In this document: one piece after another, positions 45,869 through 50,097 of the stretch
Numbering within the stretch: position 1 is the stretch's first letter
Layout: each line of letters starts with the position of its first letter
NCBI GenBank assembly: GCA_002783405.1
Contig: PFGG01000048.1
Location: 1-50,097 of the forward strand
DNA: 50,097 bases
Direction: 5' to 3'
DNA from: a bacterium (Candidatus Blackallbacteria) CG13_big_fil_rev_8_21_14_2_50_49_14
GTDB taxonomy: Bacteria; Cyanobacteriota; Sericytochromatia; UBA7694
Notes under the pieces: generated by a model
Told to the model about the DNA's origin: nothing
The model's input: only the letters and a program-made list of their open reading frames with translations
The model's database searches: none
Translations under genes and position numbers: made by a program

Positions 45869-45893
45869 ACCGACCCTTTCGGGGGTCGGTTTT
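45869..45893 (+). terminator. Rho-independent terminator after rpmG
   Basis: ACCGACCC (45869-45876) pairs with GGGTCGGT (45883-45890), loop TTTCGG, then TTT. It ends the rpmB-rpmG transcript; on the minus strand AAAAC precedes and TAAAACA follows, so it is one-directional. Confidence 0.88.
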
Positions 45894-45972
45894 CATTTGG
45901 GATTTGGATCTGAATGTCTTGAGAGAGCAAAAGAAATCTTTTTGTTTGAACTAAAACCGTCGGGGACAGGAA

Positions 45973-46308
45973 TTAGAACTCGTCGTCATCGAAATCGACG
46001 ATTGCAAATTCCTCACCCGTATCAGGTTCGAAAACTTCATCTTCCAGTTCTTTCAGAAGTGAAATAGAACCGGGTGTACTTTGAGTCTCGGGTTCTGCGG
46101 CTCTTGTTTCAGGGCGTGGCAATGGGCCGCTTGGAATGGGTTGGCCCAAAACAGGTGCTGCCGAACGCTCCTGTGAAAATTGTTGTTCAAGTTGGGCCAA
46201 ACGGGAATGAAAGCGATCGGTTAATCCCACCAACAAACTGTGAAAATCCAAGAGGGCGTGGAGTAATTCTTCTACCTGTTCGTCGGTTAAACCTTGTGTG
46301 CTTGTCAT
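45973..46308 (-). CDS. Small protein with helical N-terminus and acidic tail
   Basis: A 111-residue protein from the ATG at 46308 (MTSTQGLTDEQ), with AGGACAG upstream. A helical heptad region (6-50), a Pro-rich linker, then an acidic end (EEFAIVDFDDDEF). No family is recognised. It lies 69 bp after the MshEN-repeat gene and may be in the same transcript. Confidence 0.6.
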   Translation of the reverse strand: MTSTQGLTDEQVEELLHALLDFHSLLVGLTDRFHSRLAQLEQQFSQERSAAPVLGQPIPSGPLPRPETRAAEPETQSTPGSISLLKELEDEVFEPDTGEEFAIVDFDDDEF

Positions 46309-46376
46309 TTTCTGTCCTTGCATTTACCCTGTTACTGATTCAATTTTACCCTGTAGAGCCTGTTTTAAAACATGAA

Positions 46377-47264
46377 TCAGTTAGATCTTTGCTGTTGACG
46401 TGCCAAATATTCTTTCATTCCCGCTTCAATTTCATGGCGACGGGCATAGCCCATTTCAACCAATAGGGTGCCTACTTTTTTGTGGGCATGCTCGGGTTGG
46501 TATTTGAGCGTTAAAACATGGGAAAGCTGCCATTGTTGAATAATTCCCAGGGTCACGAGTACTTGCCCAAGAGAATCACTGGCGGGGGCACTTTGTTCTT
46601 TAAGGGTTTCATTTAACTGTGATTGACTGATATAACCCAATAAGACCAGAATTTCACCGATCGGCTTATGCAGAATACGCGGCAAGCGGAATTGGTAATC
46701 AATGGCGTCCTGAAGTTCTTCTGCCGTGATATAGCCTTTGCGGATCAAGGCTTGGCCCAAAGGCGTGTTTTCTTCTTCGTTTTGAGAAGTTGGGGGTTGA
46801 GGTGCTTGAGGCTGAACGAATTGTTCCGCTGTGTTGACGGTGGGCGGGGTGTTGTAGCTGGGGGTGCTGGATGTATGCGGCTGTTTTTTATAGTAATGCT
46901 GAAGCGCGGCTTCAATCATTTCTTTGGTGGTATAACCCATTTCCAGCAAGACGGTGCCCATGCGTTTTTCTTCGCCACTGGACTCTCTGTTTTTCAAGGC
47001 ATCTTCAAGCTGACTTTGCTGAATCAGTCCGTCTTTGATGAGCTGTTGCAGAAGAACATCTTCAATGGGGGGTTTTTCGCCCAGAGCAACTTGAATCTCA
47101 TCTTCAGAAACAAATTCAAGCGCGACGACGACCTCAGCCAATGTCATTTCCTGACCTCGCGGAAGCCGACACTGATACTGAAGAGCTGAGGTTAGTTGTT
47201 CGGGGGTGATGAGCCCCTTCTCCAGCAAAATACGATCGATCGATTCAGTTCGTTTAGGCAGCAA
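46377..47264 (-). CDS. Multi-repeat MshEN/GSPII_E-N-like protein (shorter)
   Basis: A 295-residue soluble protein built of two blocks, each of about four half-repeats of 28-35 residues of the type [PL]-[IL]-G-x-x-L-x(4)-G-[YIL]-I-x(4)-L-x-x-x-L (for example KPIGEILVLLGYISQSQL). These resemble the GspE/PilB N-terminal domain; the MshEN form of that domain binds cyclic di-GMP. Block 1 is about 8-125, then a Pro/Thr/Gln linker, then block 2 (about 165-290). No ATPase follows. Related to the 442-residue protein downstream in sequence, with its own promoter. Confidence 0.8.
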   Translation of the reverse strand: MLPKRTESIDRILLEKGLITPEQLTSALQYQCRLPRGQEMTLAEVVVALEFVSEDEIQVALGEKPPIEDVLLQQLIKDGLIQQSQLEDALKNRESSGEEKRMGTVLLEMGYTTKEMIEAALQHYYKKQPHTSSTPSYNTPPTVNTAEQFVQPQAPQPPTSQNEEENTPLGQALIRKGYITAEELQDAIDYQFRLPRILHKPIGEILVLLGYISQSQLNETLKEQSAPASDSLGQVLVTLGIIQQWQLSHVLTLKYQPEHAHKKVGTLLVEMGYARRHEIEAGMKEYLARQQQRSN

Positions 47265-47306
47265 AATCTAGTCCTTACCTTTTCAAAAGGATTACATCCT
47301 GAGTCT

Positions 47307-47334
47307 ATTATAGCCTGATTAAGAATTCTGCGAA
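47307..47334 (-). promoter_or_regulatory. Promoter of the shorter MshEN-repeat gene
   Basis: On the minus strand, -35 TTCGCA (47334-47329), 16-bp spacer, -10 TATAAT (47312-47307), 43 bp upstream of the ATG. The two repeat genes can thus be transcribed separately. Confidence 0.6.
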
Positions 47335-47403
47335 TTTGATCGCAAAGCGTTTAACAAACTCAAACTTTTGGGGCAAAGGGCTTTGAGCCCGTCAGTCAGT
47401 TGT

Positions 47404-48732
47404 TTAAGTTCTTTTTTGGCGCAGGTTTTTGATCAGGGCTGCTTCGATTATTTCTTGGCTGGTATAGCCCAATTCAACCAGTAAGGGGCCTAGGTTTTGA
47501 TGTGGGCGGCCAGGCTCATGCTGAACACAGAGGGCATGGGCCAGTTGCCATTCCTGAATCACACCCTGCCGGATTAAAATCTGGCCGATGGGTTCCTGAT
47601 GAAAGGCGGGCTGGTCGGCGAGGGCCTCTTGCAATTGGGTTTCGTTAATCGCTCCCATTAAAACGAGAATATCTCCCAGTGGACGGTACCCTTTGCCTGT
47701 TTCCTGTTTCTGAAAATTCAAGGCGGCGTCGAGTTGCGCTTGGTTGATATCCCCTTTCTCCAATAAAATTTGTCCCAAAGGTTTGGGGGAATTGGAGGGA
47801 GGAGGCTGAACTGCTGGGGGTTTTGGCGGCACTTGGGGAGCTACAGGGGGGAGGGAGGGGGCGCTTCCAGGCACCAGCACGGCCTCAATCGCTTCTCGGG
47901 TGGTATATCCCAATTCCAATAGAAGCACCCCTAATTTTTTATGCGCATGTTCTGGACTGAACTGTAAACGCATGGCATGTGCCAACTGAGCTTTGTCGAT
48001 AATACCGGCTTCAACGAGACGATCTCCTACCCTGTTTTGAGTTTTGGGAGGTTGTTCAGCAAGCGCTTCTTCGAGTTGTTGGGGGGTGATATAGCCCTGT
48101 TGCATTAAAATTTCACCAATGGGCTTGTGCATGACTTTGGGCAAGCGTTTTTGGTATTCCAAGGCGTCATCAAGTTCTTCCTGACGAATCCAGCCTTTGG
48201 CCATGAGAATGCGGCCCAAGGGTAAATGGATAGGGGAGGAGGTATCGGGAACCGTATTCTTTTCAGGCGTTTCTGAATGCGTTTTCTCTTTGGTGGGTTC
48301 CAAGCCCTTTTGGCTTGATTGGCTGCTAAAGGTCGTGCTTTTACTCTGTGTCAGTTGATAATTTGAAATGGCCTGTTCAATTTGTTTCGCAGAAACCAAT
48401 CCCAAATCCACCAGAATATCGACCACATGTTGCGTGGCAAAAGCATTGAGAACGCCCATGGCCTGTTCCAATTGCTGAGAAGAGATAATGCCTTCCTGAA
48501 TCAGGATTTGCGCAATCGGGTCTTCCATGGCGTTATATTCTTCGCCCAGGGCGCTGCGAATTTGGGCTTCGGTAACAAATTCAAAGTCGACGAGGATTTG
48601 AGGCAAAAGCACGTACTGACCGGGAGGTAAACGACACTGATACTCCAATGCGGTGGTCAATTGATTTTGGGTAATCAAGCCTTTGGCTACCAGCAAGCGG
48701 CTGATTTCCAAATCTGATTTTGCCTGTGACAT
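47404..48732 (-). CDS. Multi-repeat MshEN/GSPII_E-N-like protein (longer)
   Basis: A 442-residue soluble protein with three blocks of four half-repeats (about residues 5-125, 170-290 and 315-440), joined by Pro/Ser/Thr-rich linkers. Clear copies include KPIGEILMQQGYITPQQLEE, LGVLLLELGYTTREAIEA and RPLGDILVLMGAINETQLQE. Block ends share H-x-H-K/Q-x-L-G-x-L-L-[VL]-E-L-G-Y-T with the shorter protein, so the two arose by duplication. No catalytic motif is present, so it is probably a binding scaffold. GGAGAGG precedes the ATG. Confidence 0.8.
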   Translation of the reverse strand: MSQAKSDLEISRLLVAKGLITQNQLTTALEYQCRLPPGQYVLLPQILVDFEFVTEAQIRSALGEEYNAMEDPIAQILIQEGIISSQQLEQAMGVLNAFATQHVVDILVDLGLVSAKQIEQAISNYQLTQSKSTTFSSQSSQKGLEPTKEKTHSETPEKNTVPDTSSPIHLPLGRILMAKGWIRQEELDDALEYQKRLPKVMHKPIGEILMQQGYITPQQLEEALAEQPPKTQNRVGDRLVEAGIIDKAQLAHAMRLQFSPEHAHKKLGVLLLELGYTTREAIEAVLVPGSAPSLPPVAPQVPPKPPAVQPPPSNSPKPLGQILLEKGDINQAQLDAALNFQKQETGKGYRPLGDILVLMGAINETQLQEALADQPAFHQEPIGQILIRQGVIQEWQLAHALCVQHEPGRPHQNLGPLLVELGYTSQEIIEAALIKNLRQKRT

Positions 48733-48740
48733 TTCCTCTC

Positions 48741-48880
48741 CTTTCGGTTGAACTCTTGCGAGACGGGTTTCTCGGTTGAGCTTTGGTGAGACGGGTTTCT
48801 CAGTTGAGCTCTGGCGAGACTGATTTCTCAGTTGAGCTCTGGCGAGACTGATTTCTCAGTTGAGCTCTGGCGAGACTGAT
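48741..48880. repeat. Five tandem 28-bp units upstream of the longer MshEN-repeat gene
   Basis: Units run 48741-48768, 48769-48796, 48797-48824, 48825-48852 and 48853-48880. Units 3-5 are identical; units 1 and 2 differ at several positions. Each unit has CTCAGTTGAG (a 4-bp dyad) and GAGCTCTGGCGAGAC. The array lies within the 5' leader on the minus strand; 28 is not a multiple of three, so it is not coding. Confidence 0.9.
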
Positions 48881-48883
48881 ATT

Positions 48884-48892
48884 ATTGTAACA
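48884..48892 (-). promoter_or_regulatory. Possible extended -10 TGTTACAAT of the longer MshEN-repeat gene
   Basis: On the minus strand TG-T-TACAAT sits just upstream of the repeat array, so the array would be transcribed as a leader of about 140 nt. The -35 is not evident. Confidence 0.4.
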
Positions 48893-48989
48893 GGAGAGCG
48901 ATAGCTGGTGCCCTTTGAAATTTGTTGTCGCTGTTTTGCCCGGTTGAGATGGGGCGCTAAAACTAGCTTGCTAAGAAAAGTTTTTACCT

Positions 48990-49805
48990 ATGTTATTTTT
49001 CCGTTATCCCGCCATATTTCAGTTTCTGATATTTATTCTCACTCTTTGTTTGCTTATTTTGGGCTGGGGAGGGACTCTTTTGTATTTTTCGCAGATAAGC
49101 ATTGAGGATCTGCTCAATGGAAGACCTATTCCAACACTTTGGCAAAATATTTATCTTGTGGGGCTTTATGGGGGGCTGATCGCTGTTTTATCCCTTTTTC
49201 GTCGTTTGAGAAAAGAGAAATGGTCTGATTGGGGCCTTTCACGAATTGTCTGGCGTCAATTACCGCTGGCTTTGGGAGCCGGGCTTTTGCTCTTTCTCGG
49301 TTTTTGTATGCGTGCTTCTGCTCAAGGACTCTTAAGTTTTCCGTTTCTTTTAGCCAAAGATGGGCCTCTGTTCTTGATTTTTTTGTTGCCAGCTTTGGCC
49401 TTGGTGGGAGCCGAAGAGGTTTTGTTTCGCGGCTTGCTGCTGAATCTTTTTCTTGATTTCAAACCTTTGCCAGCATTGGCTTTTCAGGCGCTGTGTTTTT
49501 CAGCTGTTCACGGAGCCAGTTGGCAGCATTTTGAAGTGGCCTTTAATCTTTTTCTTTTGGGCTTTTTTTTAGGACAGACCCGTTTGCTGACAAGCCATTT
49601 GGGTTGGGCTTGGGGGCTGCATGCAGGGTGGGTTTGGGGGCTGCTTGTTTTGGCTTCACAAGGGGGGCTCAAGACCCAAAGTGGAACTTGGGAGCCCCTT
49701 CAGGATTTATTCTTCACGTTTTTACTTTTGGTTCTCTGTTTTGCGGCCTATCTCAAGGCCCCGGCTCTTTGGCTCAGGCCAAGCAAGGCTCTGAATTCTG
49801 ACTGA
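48990..49805 (+). CDS. CPBP-family intramembrane protease
   Basis: A 271-residue protein with about seven membrane helices. The conserved CPBP residues are present: EE-x3-R (E142, E143, R147), H174 in FSAVHGASW and H211 in GLHAGW. CPBP proteins are glutamate-type intramembrane proteases (Rce1 relatives) or immunity-type proteins. AAGAAAAG precedes the ATG at 48990. No bacteriocin gene is nearby; substrate unknown. Confidence 0.88.
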   Translation: MLFFRYPAIFQFLIFILTLCLLILGWGGTLLYFSQISIEDLLNGRPIPTLWQNIYLVGLYGGLIAVLSLFRRLRKEKWSDWGLSRIVWRQLPLALGAGLLLFLGFCMRASAQGLLSFPFLLAKDGPLFLIFLLPALALVGAEEVLFRGLLLNLFLDFKPLPALAFQALCFSAVHGASWQHFEVAFNLFLLGFFLGQTRLLTSHLGWAWGLHAGWVWGLLVLASQGGLKTQSGTWEPLQDLFFTFLLLVLCFAAYLKAPALWLRPSKALNSD

Positions 49806-49890
49806 ATTCCAACGGCAATAAAATGACGCTGGATCGGCAAGTATGTCATAATGAATCCGCACTTTTTAAATGACTGAAAGAGGATACTGT

Positions 49891-50097
49891 GTGACGACTC
49901 CGCCAGCTAAAGCAGCAGCGGCTTCTGTGCAAACGCATACGGCAACCCGTTACGTTCGCTGCACAAGGCCCCGTCCGGGCCATGAGAGCGAAGCTCTCGG
50001 TATTTTCCTATCTCAAGGACACCCAAGCGACTTTACGTTGCGCGGGATTTCAGCGCAACAACCTCATGTCGATTCTATTGTCAAGGAACAAAGCTTA
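49891..50097 (+). CDS. N-terminus of an unknown protein (partial, runs off the window)
   Basis: The frame is open from GTG at 49891 to the right edge (69 codons), with AGAGGA as ribosome-binding site; an in-frame ATG at 49870 lacks one. It starts MTTPPAKAAAASVQ and includes RYVRCTRPRPGHESEALGI. No signal peptide. A CATAAT box with an upstream TG (49840s) lies 50 bp earlier. Family unknown. Confidence 0.55.
   Translation, partial: MTTPPAKAAAASVQTHTATRYVRCTRPRPGHESEALGIFLSQGHPSDFTLRGISAQQPHVDSIVKEQSL

Noticed and set aside
48741-48880. CRISPR array
   Set aside because: The 28-bp units are directly adjacent with no spacers and no cas genes are nearby; it is a tandem repeat.

Overview
The window reads as a chromosomal segment of an aerobic, diderm bacterium. 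Nearly every base is coding, no transposase, integrase or phage gene is visible, and gene style is uniform. A quinol-oxidising alternative complex III (ACIII) operon, many lipoproteins, a BtuF protein under a cobalamin riboswitch, orphan response regulators and a thioredoxin-reductase-like protein of the 'no NADPH motif' type are compatible with a non-photosynthetic relative of Cyanobacteria (Sericytochromatia / Blackallbacteria type). That placement is an inference from gene content and is not proven here.

Layout. 3-107: tail of an unknown gene. 155-6693 (minus): a tightly packed eight-gene operon running OmpR-type regulator, GT4 glycosyltransferase, regulator with a Cys4 tail, miaA, coiled-coil protein, small membrane protein, Zn-protease-family protein, hemW, several joined by ATGA overlaps. 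7028-9088: a SUKH-like protein and a convergent NHL-propeller lipoprotein sharing a terminator. 9233-10225: MoxR ATPase. 10383-18869: ACIII operon actA, a 75-residue Tat mini-protein, actB, actC, a fused actDE, actF, then an extra mono-haem cytochrome c; no terminal oxidase follows. 18870-22123: PP2C phosphatase and Ser/Thr kinase with an NHL propeller, behind a promoter framed by dyads. 22147-23104: compact cobalamin riboswitch and btuF. 23101-26608 (minus): TPR protein, a long helical protein with a membrane hairpin, and a YbjN/CesT-like protein, arranged like a secreted substrate with its chaperone. 26785-29310: Cse60-like, FlgT-N-like and a beta-rich barrel-like protein. 29372-32230 (minus): unknown helical protein, a previously unlisted 34-residue lipoprotein, and a processive GT2. 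32348-33871: HEAT-repeat membrane protein. 33874-39300 (minus): hybrid histidine kinase, RlmD-type methyltransferase, Rho, tRNA-Lys(CTT). 39479-41012: two small membrane proteins divergent from a di-haem lipoprotein. 41112-45081: GNAT, COQ4-like, J-domain, RidA-like and FAD oxidoreductase. 45396-45837: rpmB-rpmG. 45973-48732 (minus): a small acidic protein and two proteins built only of MshEN/GSPII_E-N-like half-repeats, the second preceded by a five-copy 28-bp tandem repeat. 48990-50097: CPBP protease and the start of an unknown gene.

How it fits together. Respiration (ACIII plus extra cytochrome), envelope proteins (lipoproteins, barrel, GT2, GT4) and signalling (three regulators, one hybrid kinase, one Ser/Thr kinase-phosphatase pair, possible cyclic-di-GMP readers) dominate. 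The most unusual elements are the paired MshEN-only proteins with a repeat-bearing leader, the effector/chaperone-like operon, the Tat mini-protein inside the ACIII operon, and the coupled 34-residue lipoprotein.
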